64,000 nt of DNA from Bacillus sp. V59.32b (GCF_003429085.1 NZ_QVTC01000017.1:1-64000); one strand, 5' to 3'; counted from the stretch's first letter, positions 19,653 through 29,840 are shown. Numbers and translations: made by a program. Notes: a model not told the origin generated them from the letters alone.

Positions 19653-20075
19653 ATGAAGGCTTTAAAAATTTTACTTTCTATTGTAGTTATTCTTGCCATT
19701 ATAGGAGTCGGACTTTATTATGTCGGTACAAATATGGCGTCAGACAGATTGGTTAATGAAGTTTCGAATCAGCTTGAGAACAGCGGCGAAATGGATGAAA
19801 TTAAACAAGCTATCGAGAGTGACCCGGAGCTTATGGCATTTGTAGAGGATGGCAAAAATGTCGACGAAAGCAAATTGCCTTTCACAACGAAAGAAGAGGC
19901 TACTAGGGTTCTGATCAATAAATTTGGCATTAATGGCTTAATGGAAATCCAGGAAAAGGTTCAAAATGGAACGATTTCCAGAGCAGAGCTGATGCAAGAT
20001 GCGGAAAGCAAGCTGACAGAAGAGGAAATCCTCGCCTTAAAGGTCATTGCCTACAAAGAACTGAATGCGCAGTAA
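19653..20075 (+). CDS. Small membrane-anchored or secreted protein, unknown
   Basis: 140 aa: an N-terminal hydrophobic helix (about residues 4-26), either a signal anchor or an uncleaved signal peptide, followed by an acidic, helical, highly charged domain. No Cys lipobox. No named family is recognised. The SD AAGGAGG precedes the ATG by 7 nt. It is convergent with lexA across a bidirectional terminator. Confidence 0.8.
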   Translation: MKALKILLSIVVILAIIGVGLYYVGTNMASDRLVNEVSNQLENSGEMDEIKQAIESDPELMAFVEDGKNVDESKLPFTTKEEATRVLINKFGINGLMEIQEKVQNGTISRAELMQDAESKLTEEEILALKVIAYKELNAQ

Positions 20076-20090
20076 AATTATCTGAGTGAA

Positions 20091-20129
20091 TTCAAAACAA
20101 AAAGCCCGTTCTGGGCTTTTTGTTTTGAA
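20091..20129. terminator. Bidirectional terminator between 19653 gene and lexA
   Basis: A 17-bp near-perfect stem (20091-20107 with 20113-20129) with A and T runs at both ends. Confidence 0.95.
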
Positions 20130-20146
20130 TAAAGACAACTTGTGCC

Positions 20147-20770
20147 TTAATGGATCGTCCTGTATAAGCCGACGACTTTCCCGAGGATCGATACGTTTCT
20201 AAGGATAATCGGGTCCATATTCGAATTCTCCGGCTGGAGGCGTACATAATCTTTTTCTTTAAAGAACCTCTTAACAGTTGCTTCATCATCTTCTGTCATC
20301 GCAACGACAATGTCCCCGTTATTAGCGGTTTTTTGCTGTTTAACGATCACATAGTCTCCATCCAAAATCCCAGCTTCAATCATACTTTCTCCCATAATTT
20401 CAAGCATGAATATCTGCTCATCCTGAGGAGCCATGTTTTCAGGGAGCGGAAAATATTCTTCAATATTTTCAATTGCAGTAATCGGAATACCTGCCGTAAC
20501 TTTACCTAATAAAGGTACATTAATGACACCGTTCTTGGGTATGGCTGCAGCTTCTTCAAGTTCCAAGATCTCAATGGCTCTTGGCTTCGTCGGGTCCCTT
20601 CTGATGAGCCCCTTGCTTTCTAATCTCGATAAATGTCCGTGGACTGTTGAACTTGAAGCAAGTCCGACAGCTTCTCCTATTTCACGCACGGAAGGAGGAT
20701 ATCCTTTTTTGCGAACTTCCTCTTTAATGAATCCCAGAATATCTTGTTGCCTCTTTGATATTTTTGTCAT
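20147..20770 (-). CDS. lexA: SOS repressor LexA
   Basis: LexA represses SOS genes and self-cleaves when stimulated by RecA filaments. 207 aa: winged HTH with [24 protein letters not shown]; cleavage Ala-Gly in KVTAGIPI; catalytic Ser in [10 protein letters not shown] and Lys in [11 protein letters not shown] 20770 gives the standard MTKISKRQQ start behind GGGTGGGTG; the longer frame to 20836 is upstream leader. Divergent from yneA with LexA boxes between them. Confidence 0.97.
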   Translation of the reverse strand: MTKISKRQQDILGFIKEEVRKKGYPPSVREIGEAVGLASSSTVHGHLSRLESKGLIRRDPTKPRAIEILELEEAAAIPKNGVINVPLLGKVTAGIPITAIENIEEYFPLPENMAPQDEQIFMLEIMGESMIEAGILDGDYVIVKQQKTANNGDIVVAMTEDDEATVKRFFKEKDYVRLQPENSNMDPIILRNVSILGKVVGLYRTIH

Positions 20771-20829
20771 TTTCACCCACCCCATCTCAAATTCCTTGGC
20801 TTCATTATAGCATGTACATATACAAAATA

Positions 20830-20843
20830 CAAACATAAGTTCG
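20830..20843 (+). promoter_or_regulatory. LexA box (lexA side)
   Basis: CAAAC-ATAA-GTTCG, one base off the Gram-positive box CGAAC-N4-GTTCG, in the lexA-yneA divergent region. It is placed to autoregulate lexA. Confidence 0.8.
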
Positions 20844-20853
20844 AATATTTTTG

Positions 20854-20883
20854 TTGACTTGAAACAAACGTTCGTATTATACT
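20854..20883 (+). promoter_or_regulatory. yneA promoter overlapped by a LexA box
   Basis: TTGACT (20854-20859) and TATACT (20878-20883) with an 18-bp spacer, or TTATAC with 17. The spacer holds GAAAC-AAAC-GTTCG (20861-20874), a LexA-box-like site with a perfect right arm. A third partial box (CGAAC-AAGC-ATTCT) lies at 20898-20911. Confidence 0.8.
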
Positions 20884-20929
20884 TAATTTATCAAAAGCGA
20901 ACAAGCATTCTATAATGGAGGAAACATAT

Positions 20930-21238
20930 ATGAAAACATTGTTACAAAAACACTCTTATACCATTCTGCTTCTAGGCGTCGTATTTATTTTTTCTCTTTT
21001 CTTTTCTTTGAAGTCTGATAAACAAAATGTCGAGAACTATCTCTCGGTCACTGTGTCTTCGGGTGAAACTCTCTGGGAGTTGGCAGAGCGTTACGAAAAC
21101 GACGATATGACAAGAAACCAATTCATTGATTGGATTGAAAAGCATAATGAACTGCAAGCCGAGTCCCTGAAACCGGGAGAGGAAATTGTCATTCCGATTG
21201 CAAAATCGGAAAATGTTAACCAGTTAGCCAGCGAATGA
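20930..21238 (+). CDS. yneA: SOS cell division suppressor YneA
   Basis: YneA delays septum formation after DNA damage. 102 aa: one N-terminal transmembrane helix (about residues 8-25), then a LysM peptidoglycan-binding domain (SSGETLWELAERY ... LKPGEEIVIPI). ATG 20930 has GGAGG 8 nt upstream; an in-frame ATG at 20915 overlaps that site. First gene of the LexA-controlled yneA-yneB-ynzC operon, divergent from lexA. Confidence 0.95.
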   Translation: MKTLLQKHSYTILLLGVVFIFSLFFSLKSDKQNVENYLSVTVSSGETLWELAERYENDDMTRNQFIDWIEKHNELQAESLKPGEEIVIPIAKSENVNQLASE

Positions 21239-21253
21239 TAAAGGGTTGGATAA

Positions 21254-21913
<660 letters not shown>

Positions 21914-21976
21914 AACTTGTCTTTTTTCTTGATTTTATATAATATTGGCAGTATCAAAAATGTTGGAAGGAGCGAA

Positions 21977-22216
21977 ATGATGCTGTCGAAAGAAAAAATG
22001 GCCCGAATTAACGAACTTTCCAAGAAGTCCAAAGAAGCCGGACTGACTGAGAAAGAAGCGAAGGAACAAACAAAGCTGCGAAGCGAGTATTTAGCTACCT
22101 TTAGGAATTCTATGGCAGACACATTAGAGAATGTTACGATAATCGATCCCGAGGGCAACGATGTTACCCCGGACAAAATAAAAGAAATCAAGAAAAATAA
22201 AAAGCATTTGCATTAA
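21977..22216 (+). CDS. ynzC: YnzC (DUF896)
   Basis: A 79-aa cytoplasmic protein with the DUF896 pattern: KMARINELSKKSKEAGLTEKE, then LRSEYLATFR and IDPEGNDVTP. Third gene of the SOS operon in B. subtilis. The start ATG 21977 has GAAGGAG upstream; the longer frame from 21917 overlaps the yneB end and lacks a site. Confidence 0.92.
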   Translation: MMLSKEKMARINELSKKSKEAGLTEKEAKEQTKLRSEYLATFRNSMADTLENVTIIDPEGNDVTPDKIKEIKKNKKHLH

Positions 22217-22241
22217 TGATTTTCATTATGCCCCACCCATG

Positions 22242-22274
22242 AGAGAATGCATGAAGAATGTATTCTCTTTTTTT
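22242..22274 (+). terminator. Terminator after ynzC
   Basis: A 10-bp stem AGAGAATGCA / TGTATTCTCT (one G-T pair) and a run of T. Ends the yneA operon. Confidence 0.9.
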
Positions 22275-22404
22275 GGTTAAATATAAGAAAAGTCTGTGAA
22301 GCAAGTATGTAAAAATCTCGAGGAACAGAAAGGATTATAGTTGTCTTTATATAGAGCTACCTATAAAATATAAGAGTAATTATCAAGGAAGGGATGTTTT
22401 TTGC

Positions 22405-24411
22405 ATGTTTGATAAGATTGATGCACTTTCCATCAGTACCATTCGTACTTTATCGATTGATGCTATTGAAAAAGCTAAATCCGGCCACCCCGGGATGCCA
22501 ATGGGGGCTGCTCCAATGGCTTATACATTATGGACTCGGTACATGAACCATAATCCTAAGAATCCTGATTGGTTTAACAGAGACCGTTTTGTTCTATCCG
22601 CCGGTCATGGTTCAATGCTTCTTTATAGTTTATTGCATTTATCCGGATATGATTTATCCATGGATGACATAAAGAATTTCCGCCAGTGGGGAAGTAAAAC
22701 TCCAGGGCATCCTGAACATGGGCATACGGCTGGCGTTGATGCGACAACGGGTCCCCTTGGACAAGGAATTGCAATGGCAGTCGGGATGGCGATGGCTGAG
22801 CGTCATTTGGCCGCTGCATACAATCGTGATTCTTTTCATGTCGTCGATCATTTTACATACGGGATTTGCGGCGACGGAGATCTAATGGAAGGTGTGTCTG
22901 CTGAAGCTGCGTCACTTGCGGCACATCTTAAGCTTGGAAAACTCGTGGTCTTATATGATTCCAACGATATTTCATTAGATGGAGATCTCCATAAATCCTT
23001 CAGCGAAAGTGTTGAAGGCCGATTTAAAGCTTACGGATGGCAGTATATCCGGGTTAACGACGGGAATGATTTACAAGAAATCGCAAAAGCGATTGAAGAA
23101 GCTAAGACTGATGATGACCGCCCTACAATGATTGAAGTCAAGACCATTATCGGCTTTGGTTCACCGAACAGATCAGGGAAATCAGCCGTTCATGGCGCTC
23201 CGCTCGGTGAGGACGAACGCAAGCTTACCAAGCAAGCTTATAAATGGACCTTCGAACAGGATTTCCATGTTCCTGATGAAGTGTACAAGCATTTCGAAGA
23301 GACCTGTATTGGAGAAGGCAATAAAAAGGAAGAAGAATGGAATAGCCTTTTCAATGATTATAAAAAGGCATATCCTGAGCTTGCCGCACAGCTTGAGACC
23401 GCAATAAAAGGCGAGCTTGCCGATGGCTGGGATAGGGAGATTCCTGTATATGAAGAAGGGAAAAGCCTTGCATCCCGTGCTTCAAGCGGTGAAGTCCTCA
23501 ATGCAATCGCCAAAAATCTGCCAAGCCTTATCGGTGGTTCCGCTGACCTGGCAGGTTCAAACAATACAATGCTTAAAGGCTACGCTGATTATATGCCTGA
23601 TGAATATGAAGGCAGAAACATTTGGTTTGGTGTGCGTGAATTCGCAATGGGCGCTGCACTGAACGGTATGGCTCTTCACGAGGGCATCAAAGTGTTCGGA
23701 GGAACGTTCTTTGTCTTCTCTGATTATCTGCGCCCTGCTATCCGTCTGGCCGCATTAATGGGCTTGCCTGTCACTTATGTATTTACTCATGACAGTATCG
23801 CGGTAGGGGAAGATGGCCCAACACACGAACCGATTGAACAATTGCCTTCACTTCGCGCCATGCCGAATCTTGGTGTGATCCGTCCGGCTGACGGAAATGA
23901 AACAGCCGCTGCATGGAGGATCGCACTTGAATCAACGGATAAACCGACGGCCTTGGTATTAACCCGCCAAAACCTGCCGACACTCAACACTACAGCTGAA
24001 CTAGCTTATGAAGGCGTATCAAAAGGTGCGTACATTGTTTCTCCATCAGGTAAAGACCAGGATGATGCGCTCCTGTTGGCTAGTGGATCTGAAGTCAATC
24101 TTGCAGTAGAAGCTCAAAAGGCTCTGGCCAATGAAGGAATTGCAGTTTCGGTTGTAAGCATGCCTTCATGGGATCGTTTTGAAGTTCAATCCAAAGAGTA
24201 TAAGCAAAGTGTCATTAATCCTTCTGTTAAAAAGCGATTAGGGATCGAGATGGCGACCCCATTCGGTTGGGATCGTTATACAGGGGACGAAGGCGAAATT
24301 CTTGCCATTAACCATTTCGGTGCATCGGCACCAGGAGCAAAAATCATGGAAGAATTCGGCTTCACAGTAGAAAACGTAGTAGCACGTGTTAAAGCGATGC
24401 TTCAAAATTAA
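22405..24411 (+). CDS. tkt: Transketolase
   Basis: A thiamine diphosphate enzyme of the non-oxidative pentose phosphate pathway that moves two-carbon units between sugar phosphates. 668 aa. Motifs: [14 protein letters not shown], the ThDP motif [13 protein letters not shown] to [21 protein letters not shown] in the pyrimidine domain, and a C-terminal MPSWDRFE region. The SD GGAAGGGATG precedes the ATG. Monocistronic, with a strong terminator. Confidence 0.97.
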   Translation: MFDKIDALSISTIRTLSIDAIEKAKSGHPGMPMGAAPMAYTLWTRYMNHNPKNPDWFNRDRFVLSAGHGSMLLYSLLHLSGYDLSMDDIKNFRQWGSKTPGHPEHGHTAGVDATTGPLGQGIAMAVGMAMAERHLAAAYNRDSFHVVDHFTYGICGDGDLMEGVSAEAASLAAHLKLGKLVVLYDSNDISLDGDLHKSFSESVEGRFKAYGWQYIRVNDGNDLQEIAKAIEEAKTDDDRPTMIEVKTIIGFGSPNRSGKSAVHGAPLGEDERKLTKQAYKWTFEQDFHVPDEVYKHFEETCIGEGNKKEEEWNSLFNDYKKAYPELAAQLETAIKGELADGWDREIPVYEEGKSLASRASSGEVLNAIAKNLPSLIGGSADLAGSNNTMLKGYADYMPDEYEGRNIWFGVREFAMGAALNGMALHEGIKVFGGTFFVFSDYLRPAIRLAALMGLPVTYVFTHDSIAVGEDGPTHEPIEQLPSLRAMPNLGVIRPADGNETAAAWRIALESTDKPTALVLTRQNLPTLNTTAELAYEGVSKGAYIVSPSGKDQDDALLLASGSEVNLAVEAQKALANEGIAVSVVSMPSWDRFEVQSKEYKQSVINPSVKKRLGIEMATPFGWDRYTGDEGEILAINHFGASAPGAKIMEEFGFTVENVVARVKAMLQN

Positions 24412-24425
24412 TATTCACTACCTAC

Positions 24426-24458
24426 AAACCTGTCCCGTATTTTGGGGCAGGTTTTTTT
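24426..24458 (+). terminator. Terminator after tkt
   Basis: AAACCTGTCCC / GGGGCAGGTTT stem (one G-T pair), with T7 behind it. Confidence 0.93.
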
Positions 24459-24660
24459 CATGAATCTTGGTTATCAGCTGTCCCATATCTCAAATCGAAA
24501 TCTTCAACAAGCAAATTAGTATAGAATCTAATAAAATCAAACAGCAAATTTCAGAAACTTGGTATTTCGACAAAAATAGAAGAGATTTTCACCATCAAAC
24601 AACATAACTTTTTATTTTTCCAATATATAATGGCTAAAAGGAGTGCAGGAGGCAACTGGG

Positions 24661-25101
24661 ATGAGAGAATATCGTATTTATCTGATTGAGGGTGAATTTG
24701 CACACCACTATTATGGAAGAGAGAAATTATTTTTCAATTTGTTTTTGGAGTATACTAATTCATCGGGGAAACAAAAGAGTATTTTGCAAAAACAAATCGA
24801 ATATATCACAAAACCGGTTCCACTCGAAGCGTTGGTGAATATTTTAGAAATCCAATCCTTGAAGAAGAAGGGTTTTACCTGCAAAGAAGGGGTATATTAT
24901 TTAGAAAAGAGTTATGGAAGAAGTAGAGCGGCCCTGAAACTCAATCGTGAATACATGGTTTTACAGGCTGAGGGAGACTTCGAAGCGGAAACGTCCTTTT
25001 TTGAGTGTATACGAAAATACGATTCCGACTTTCTCGCCATGGATCTGGAAAATAACCGCTACGGCTGGTTACAACCTATTAAAGAAAGAAAATTTGTGTA
25101 A
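24661..25101 (+). CDS. sirA: Sporulation inhibitor of replication SirA
   Basis: SirA (YneE) binds DnaA domain I and stops new replication at sporulation. 146 aa; the start [20 protein letters not shown] and end [20 protein letters not shown] closely match B. subtilis SirA. AGGAGG lies 8 nt before ATG 24661; the frame upstream to 24643 includes that site. It sits between tkt and yneF as in B. subtilis. Confidence 0.93.
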   Translation: MREYRIYLIEGEFAHHYYGREKLFFNLFLEYTNSSGKQKSILQKQIEYITKPVPLEALVNILEIQSLKKKGFTCKEGVYYLEKSYGRSRAALKLNREYMVLQAEGDFEAETSFFECIRKYDSDFLAMDLENNRYGWLQPIKERKFV

Positions 25102-25187
25102 AAGAGGGACAATTACAGCATGAATATTGTATAATATCCCTTGGTCTAGTACACTGTATGATAGACAACTTGAAGGAGGAAATTAGT

Positions 25188-25403
25188 ATGTGGCAGTTAA
25201 TTCTAGTTGGTGTTCTGGCATTGCTCGCTGGGATAGCACTAGGATTTTTCATTGCTCGCCGTTATATGATGAGCTACTTAAAGAAAAATCCGCCGATTAA
25301 TGAACAAATGTTAAAAATGATGATGATGCAAATGGGGATGAAGCCATCCCAGAAGAAGATCAATCAAATGATGAGCGCGATGAACAAACAACAAACGAAA
25401 TAA
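25188..25403 (+). CDS. yneF: YneF (UPF0154) membrane protein
   Basis: 71 aa: an N-terminal transmembrane helix ([22 protein letters not shown]), then a Met/Lys-rich tail with [30 protein letters not shown], the UPF0154 signature. Function unknown; conserved in Firmicutes. ATG 25188 follows AAGGAGG; the longer frame from 25158 lies over the promoter and SD. Confidence 0.93.
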   Translation: MWQLILVGVLALLAGIALGFFIARRYMMSYLKKNPPINEQMLKMMMMQMGMKPSQKKINQMMSAMNKQQTK

Positions 25404-25558
25404 AGCGTTGGGAACGCTTGTCATAATGAGTTTTAGCGATTGATTGGTAGCGATTAATAAGCAAGATGACCGGAAAACAACTACCTGAAATAATCGTAGG
25501 TTAATCTTTTTAGTCATTTGCTCGAGAGTTGCATAATCTATCATATTTCCAAAACAAG

Positions 25559-25602
25559 ACCACTTTTTCTGATGAATGATTCACAGAAAAGGTGGTTTTT
25601 TG
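25559..25602 (+). terminator. Terminator after yneF (gap 25404-25760)
   Basis: A 13-bp imperfect stem (ACCACTTTTTCTG with CAGAAAAGGTGGT) and six T. The rest of this 357-bp gap has no open frame or repeat that I can support. Confidence 0.85.
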
Positions 25603-25760
25603 TTGAGGTTAAAAGATGTAGTGTCACGAAACGCTGCTCAACAGCTTAACTTTGAGGATATTGTTTAGGTAGAGTTTTTGTAGGATGAAATTGTTAAAAA
25701 TAGCAGGTAATCAACTCCTTTATGTAGAAGTTTATATGTAACACAGAAGGGGATGACCCA

Positions 25761-25973
25761 ATGAATAAGGATAAGTTATTAAAAAAGCTTCAGAATGCCA
25801 GTCGGGGTAACTTTTTTTCGATGGAGATTGCAAAGGCTACTGAGGATGATGAGCATAAGATTGAAGAATTGGTGAAAGAATTAGAACGAGAGGGGAAAAT
25901 TAAATTAAGAGAATGTGTGCAACGAGAATACTCCGTTTACTTATATGGAATCATTAAGTATGCATCCGAATAA
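25761..25973 (+). CDS. Small unknown protein (winged-helix-like)
   Basis: A 70-aa, highly charged protein. The pattern of helices (KLLKKLQNASRGNFFSMEIA, then EEEL-type VKELEREGKIKLREC and a YSVYLYGIIKY strand pair) suggests a small winged-helix fold, but I recognise no family. The start ATG follows GAAGGGG. First of three tiny consecutive plus-strand genes (25761, 26136, 26395), each with its own leader. Confidence 0.65.
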   Translation: MNKDKLLKKLQNASRGNFFSMEIAKATEDDEHKIEELVKELEREGKIKLRECVQREYSVYLYGIIKYASE

Positions 25974-25988
25974 TCGGGTGCTTTTATT
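25962..25988 (+). terminator. Terminator overlapping the end of the 25761 gene
   Basis: GCATCCGA / TCGGGTGC stem (one G-T pair) with a 4-nt loop and TTTTATTT. The stem begins inside the last codons. Confidence 0.75.
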
Positions 25989-26135
25989 TCGATTAGACAA
26001 TATAATAAGCTTAAATTTGGAGATAATGTTAAGATAGAGGTAGAAAATAAAACCCTTGGACAAAATAGCTAAAAGTGGATTGGAGGAAAGGTGTCACCTT
26101 TTGTCTAAATATAGATGTAAAAGGAGTGTTTAATA

Positions 26136-26348
26136 ATGACTGGAATGACCACAATCACTTTCGCCAATAACCAAAAGGAATTAGATCGTAAAATTGAGCA
26201 AATTACGCAAAATCATGAACGTTGGAATCCTGAAAAAAGAGTCGAGATTTCTTACTTAGATCCAAAAGTAAACGATATTCATTTCATACCACACCAAACT
26301 ACTCAATTACTCATCGGAATAAACATATTTGATAAACTAGAGGACTAA
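26136..26348 (+). CDS. Small unknown protein
   Basis: 70 aa, soluble, with a basic/acidic first half (KELDRKIEQITQNHERWNPEKRVEIS) and a hydrophobic C-terminal stretch (TTQLLIGINIFDKLED). No family recognised. The SD AAAGGAG is 9 nt before the ATG. Followed after 46 bp by another tiny gene, probably co-transcribed. Confidence 0.6.
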   Translation: MTGMTTITFANNQKELDRKIEQITQNHERWNPEKRVEISYLDPKVNDIHFIPHQTTQLLIGINIFDKLED

Positions 26349-26394
26349 AAAAGCACTATAAAAACATACTTTTTATTAGGGAAGGGGTTTAAAG

Positions 26395-26574
26395 TTGGCA
26401 GATAAAAACAAATACAACATTGGAGAAAAAGTAAAAATAAAAACAACGGATGAATTAGTTACAATTAATAAATGGCAGTATGTGAAGAACATGAAGAAGT
26501 ATTCTTATACAATAAAAGAACAACCATCTACTTTTTATTTCGAAGATGAATTTCAAAGTAGAAATGGTGAATAA
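26395..26574 (+). CDS. Small unknown protein, SH3-like strand pattern
   Basis: A 59-aa open frame from TTG 26395 with GAAGGGG 7 nt upstream. It has a KYNIGEKVKIKTTDELVTI start, which looks like the first strands of an SH3/KOW-type barrel, then NKWQYVKNMKKYSYTIKE and a PSTFYFEDEF tail. Coding-type composition, clear SD and a terminator behind it support a real gene. Function unknown. Confidence 0.6.
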   Translation: MADKNKYNIGEKVKIKTTDELVTINKWQYVKNMKKYSYTIKEQPSTFYFEDEFQSRNGE

Positions 26575-26592
26575 CCAAGTAAAGTCAGACAA

Positions 26593-26621
26593 GCACTCAG
26601 ATAACCAATGAGTGTTTTTTT
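26593..26621 (+). terminator. Terminator after the tiny-gene pair
   Basis: GCACTCA / TGAGTGT stem, 9-nt loop, seven T. Confidence 0.85.
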
Positions 26622-26658
26622 GTTTTGCGATACAGCTTAAGAAAATTAATGGCATGAG

Positions 26659-26678
26659 TATATGGGGGAACCCATATA
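26659..26678 (+). repeat. Perfect 8-bp inverted repeat TATATGGG/CCCATATA
   Basis: Arms of 8 bp with a 4-nt centre (GGAA), in the gap upstream of the MBL-fold gene. No T tract follows, so it is more likely an operator than a terminator. Confidence 0.5.
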
Positions 26679-26698
26679 TTTATAGTAATCCAAAAAAA

Positions 26699-26712
26699 TG
26701 AATGTTCATTCA
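26699..26712 (+). promoter_or_regulatory. TGAATG-TT-CATTCA palindrome upstream of lipid genes
   Basis: Perfect 6-bp arms identical to the half-sites of the Bacillus fatty-acid repressor FadR (TGAATG ... CATTCA), but with a 2-bp centre where FadR sites have 6. It precedes the MBL-hydrolase/acyl-CoA ligase pair, so a TetR-type operator is plausible; identity is not certain. Confidence 0.4.
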
Positions 26713-26868
26713 GTGATGGCTATGCGGTCCTCAGGTGAGATAAAGAATAATAGCGAGAAATGATATTTATAGCAGGAATTCCCATAACACTACAGAATAA
26801 TGAATAATATAGACAGAAAAGTCTGACTTTTTAACATAGCCAGTTTTCAAAAGAAAGGAGAAAAAGAG

Positions 26869-27816
26869 TTGGCCAATATTATCCCAATCACTGTTGAAAC
26901 GCCTTTTGCAAATGGCTATGTTAACGCCTTTATTGTCGCCGGAAAGACAGCCACGCTAATCGATGCCGGCAATCCGGGGCAGGAATCATTCAAACAGTTA
27001 AAAAGCGGCATTGAAATGAAAGGCTTCCGTATCAGTGATCTTGATCAAATTGTTTTGACTCATATGCATACAGACCATAATGGTGGGGTCACATTTTTAC
27101 AAGAAGAAGCTGGTCTGCCTGTATATGTGCATGAAAAAGGACAATTCATAATTGAAGAAGCGGGAACTGAATCGCGTAGAGTGGAGGAGTTTTTTAATCA
27201 GTTTGTTCATCAATGTGGAGCAGAAATACAAACTCATCAACCGATACGTGAATACATACCTGAAAATTGGAAGGATGTTCACTATTTAAAAGATGGAGAC
27301 AACCTATCAATCGGCGGCGTGGATTTCGAAGTGATTTATGTTCCCGGCCACAGTCAGACAGATGTGCTTTTTTGGGATCCTGTAAGCAGGAATGCCATTG
27401 GTGGTGACCACATAATCGCTAATATGTCTATAAACGCTTTCGTGGAACCGCCTTCTCCTAATGAAAATCAGCGCCCCAAGCCTTTACTGCAATATCGGAA
27501 ATCGTTAAAAAGAGTCCGGGAGCTGCCGATAAAGACGATTTATCCGGGTCATGGGGAGGCTTTTGGAGACCATGTTTCATTAATAGATAGAAGGCTGGAA
27601 GAGCAAGAGAAACGCTGCCTCCAAATCTGTGAAGTACTCCTAAAGGGTGCGAAAACGATTTATGATATTTCGATGGAACTATTTCCGCGCTTAAGAGATC
27701 GTACAGTTTTTCTCGGCCTGTCGCAAATCCAAGGCCACCTGGACTTGATGGAGTCCAGAGGCCAAGTAGAGGTATCAGCACGAAATTCCATCCTTTTCTA
27801 CAGGCTGGTTAAATGA
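26869..27816 (+). CDS. MBL-fold metallo-hydrolase
   Basis: A 315-aa metallo-beta-lactamase-fold protein with the metal-binding THMHTDHNGG (HxHxDH), a downstream YVPGHSQTD His and IYPGHGE His, and a C-terminal helical extension found in the glyoxalase II-like/RNase Z-unlike group. It may hydrolyse a thioester or lactone (inference from its pairing with an acyl-CoA ligase 126 bp downstream). The start is TTG 26869 after AAAGGAG. Confidence 0.85.
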   Translation: MANIIPITVETPFANGYVNAFIVAGKTATLIDAGNPGQESFKQLKSGIEMKGFRISDLDQIVLTHMHTDHNGGVTFLQEEAGLPVYVHEKGQFIIEEAGTESRRVEEFFNQFVHQCGAEIQTHQPIREYIPENWKDVHYLKDGDNLSIGGVDFEVIYVPGHSQTDVLFWDPVSRNAIGGDHIIANMSINAFVEPPSPNENQRPKPLLQYRKSLKRVRELPIKTIYPGHGEAFGDHVSLIDRRLEEQEKRCLQICEVLLKGAKTIYDISMELFPRLRDRTVFLGLSQIQGHLDLMESRGQVEVSARNSILFYRLVK

Positions 27817-27942
27817 TAGATTGTTAGAAAATAACGGAGGGGGTCGATGATCATAAGGGAATAACATAGAGTGTATGGGCTTAAAGATCAATTCGAGGCT
27901 AGCTTTCTTTAATAAAATAAACGGGGAAAAGGAGAGGTATCT

Positions 27943-29475
27943 ATGAATCTTAAGCAGCTGTTGGAGACGAATATTCAAAGCTTTGGGGAATATCCGTTTC
28001 TTTACTACAACGAAAAGCAGTATACCAATACGGAAACGAGAAGCTACGCGGACCAGATCGCGGGAGGTTTAAAAGATCTTGGAATTCGAAGCGGTGACCG
28101 GGTCATGGTCTGCATGCCTAACTGTCCCGAGGTAATTTTTTCTTATCAAGGAATCGTAAGGGCAGGTGCGGTTATCGTGCCGGTCATGTTTACCTTGCAT
28201 CCGAAAGAAATTCATTACATTGCCTTAAACTCAGGTGCTAAAGCGATCATCACATCATCACTCGTGAAAGAAAAAGTAGGGGAAGCGCTCGACGGTTTAC
28301 CCATTCGGCCATATATCATTTCAGTTGACGAGCAACAAAATGAAAGCGCATACAATTTGTGGGATTTAATGAAAACCACTGAACAAGATAGCTATAAAGC
28401 CGGGATGGAGGCAAAGGAGGACGATACCGCCGTCATCCTGTACACATCTGGAACGACGGGCAGACCAAAAGGTGTGTGTTTAACACATAAGAATTTGTAT
28501 TCCAATGCCTTGAATTCATTCAAGCATAATGAAACGGAACGGGATACGACCTTGGGTGTCCTGCCTCTGGCCCATGTGTTCGGCCTGACCGTCTCAAATA
28601 TTTGTTTTTTAACAGGAAGTTCAATCGTTGTTTTTCCAAAGTTCGATCCAAAGGAAATATTAGCGGCGATAGGAAAGTATCAAGTAAAATCATTCTCAGG
28701 GGTTCCTGCGATGATCCACGCACTCGTTTCTTATCCATTGGCTGATCAATATGATTGTTCAAGCCTTGAATTTGTAGGATCCGGATCCGCACCACTGCCT
28801 ATAGCTTTGATGGAGGCTTTTAGGGAAAAGTTCAAAGCGGATGTATTTGAAGGGTACGGCTTATCGGAGGCGGCACCAGTTGTCACCTCACACCGCAGGG
28901 ATCTGGCTTATAAGCCTGGATCAGTAGGTGTACCTATTCCAGGAGTAGAAATAAAGATTATTGATGAATCGGGTATAGAACTTCCGCGCGGGCAGGTTGG
29001 GGAGCTTTTGGTCCGGGGAGAAAATGTCACACCTGGTTATTTTCAAAATGAAGAAGAGTCAAAGCGAGTCCTAAAAGATTCCTGGCTTCATACGGGGGAT
29101 TTGGCAAAGATTGACGAAGAGGGTTACTTATTTATCGTCGATCGAAAAAAAGATCTCATTATCCGGGGAGGTTTCAATATATATCCTCGGGACGTAGAGG
29201 AAATTTTGAATGCACATGAAAAAGTATCGGAAGTGGCGGTCGTCGGACTTCCGGATGAAAGCATGGGGGAAGAAGTAGTTGCGTGTATCGTCAAAAAACC
29301 CGGTGTTGAATTGAGTGAGAGTGAAGTCATTGAATACTGCCAGAAGCATCTCGCTAAAAACAAAACCCCGAGAAGGGTATTATTTATTGAGGCACTGCCA
29401 AGAAATGGAGTTGGGAAGATTTTGAAAACGCATCTAAGGAAAACGGCAGGAGATTTAATGGTTCAAGAACAATAA
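27943..29475 (+). CDS. Long-chain fatty acid--CoA ligase (AMP-forming)
   Basis: 510-aa ANL-superfamily enzyme. P-loop YTSGTTGRPKG near residue 165, GYGLSEAAPV (A5), TGDLAKIDEEGYLFIVDRKKD (A7-A8 hinge) and the C-terminal catalytic Lys in NGVGKILK (A10). It activates a carboxylic acid to its CoA thioester. The SD AAAGGAGAGG precedes the ATG. It follows the MBL-fold gene on the same strand and is likely in the same unit. A second ligase of this class lies at 46761. Confidence 0.92.
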   Translation: MNLKQLLETNIQSFGEYPFLYYNEKQYTNTETRSYADQIAGGLKDLGIRSGDRVMVCMPNCPEVIFSYQGIVRAGAVIVPVMFTLHPKEIHYIALNSGAKAIITSSLVKEKVGEALDGLPIRPYIISVDEQQNESAYNLWDLMKTTEQDSYKAGMEAKEDDTAVILYTSGTTGRPKGVCLTHKNLYSNALNSFKHNETERDTTLGVLPLAHVFGLTVSNICFLTGSSIVVFPKFDPKEILAAIGKYQVKSFSGVPAMIHALVSYPLADQYDCSSLEFVGSGSAPLPIALMEAFREKFKADVFEGYGLSEAAPVVTSHRRDLAYKPGSVGVPIPGVEIKIIDESGIELPRGQVGELLVRGENVTPGYFQNEEESKRVLKDSWLHTGDLAKIDEEGYLFIVDRKKDLIIRGGFNIYPRDVEEILNAHEKVSEVAVVGLPDESMGEEVVACIVKKPGVELSESEVIEYCQKHLAKNKTPRRVLFIEALPRNGVGKILKTHLRKTAGDLMVQEQ

Positions 29476-29687
29476 CTACTGGACAGGAAATATAATACAG
29501 ACAATAGAAATGATCAAGCACAATAGGTAATGGATAATAGGCAGATTAATTCCCCAATTGGTGAGTTAACTGTCTTTTTTGCGGTTATGTAAGACGAAAG
29601 AAGGGAGGGAACTGGGTTTTCCGATATGGTTTCAAGGAATTAGGGGCAGAGGATTGTGTAAGACGAAAGATAAGTCTTTTGAATCCG

Positions 29688-29840
29688 TCAAGAATCCTTT
29701 TGATCATACTGGTTGAGCAGTTGATCCAGCTCCTGGCTCGTTTTGAGAGTTACACTAGAGGATAAACCGTGCTTGGAAACGATTTGGACTAACTCTAATC
29801 TCTTCTTTTCAATTTGTGCAAGAAATTCGCCTTTTGTCAC
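29688..29840 (-). CDS. Spo0E-like aspartyl-phosphate phosphatase
   Basis: Spo0E-family proteins dephosphorylate Spo0A~P and so delay sporulation. A 50-aa product with IEKKRLELVQIVSKHG and the signature SQELDQLLNQYDQ (SxxLD) is the family's usual size. I chose GTG 29840, with AAAGGA 9 nt upstream. The frame is open up to 29993, which would add a hydrophobic N-terminal segment; that version is less likely. Confidence 0.8.
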   Translation of the reverse strand: MTKGEFLAQIEKKRLELVQIVSKHGLSSSVTLKTSQELDQLLNQYDQKDS

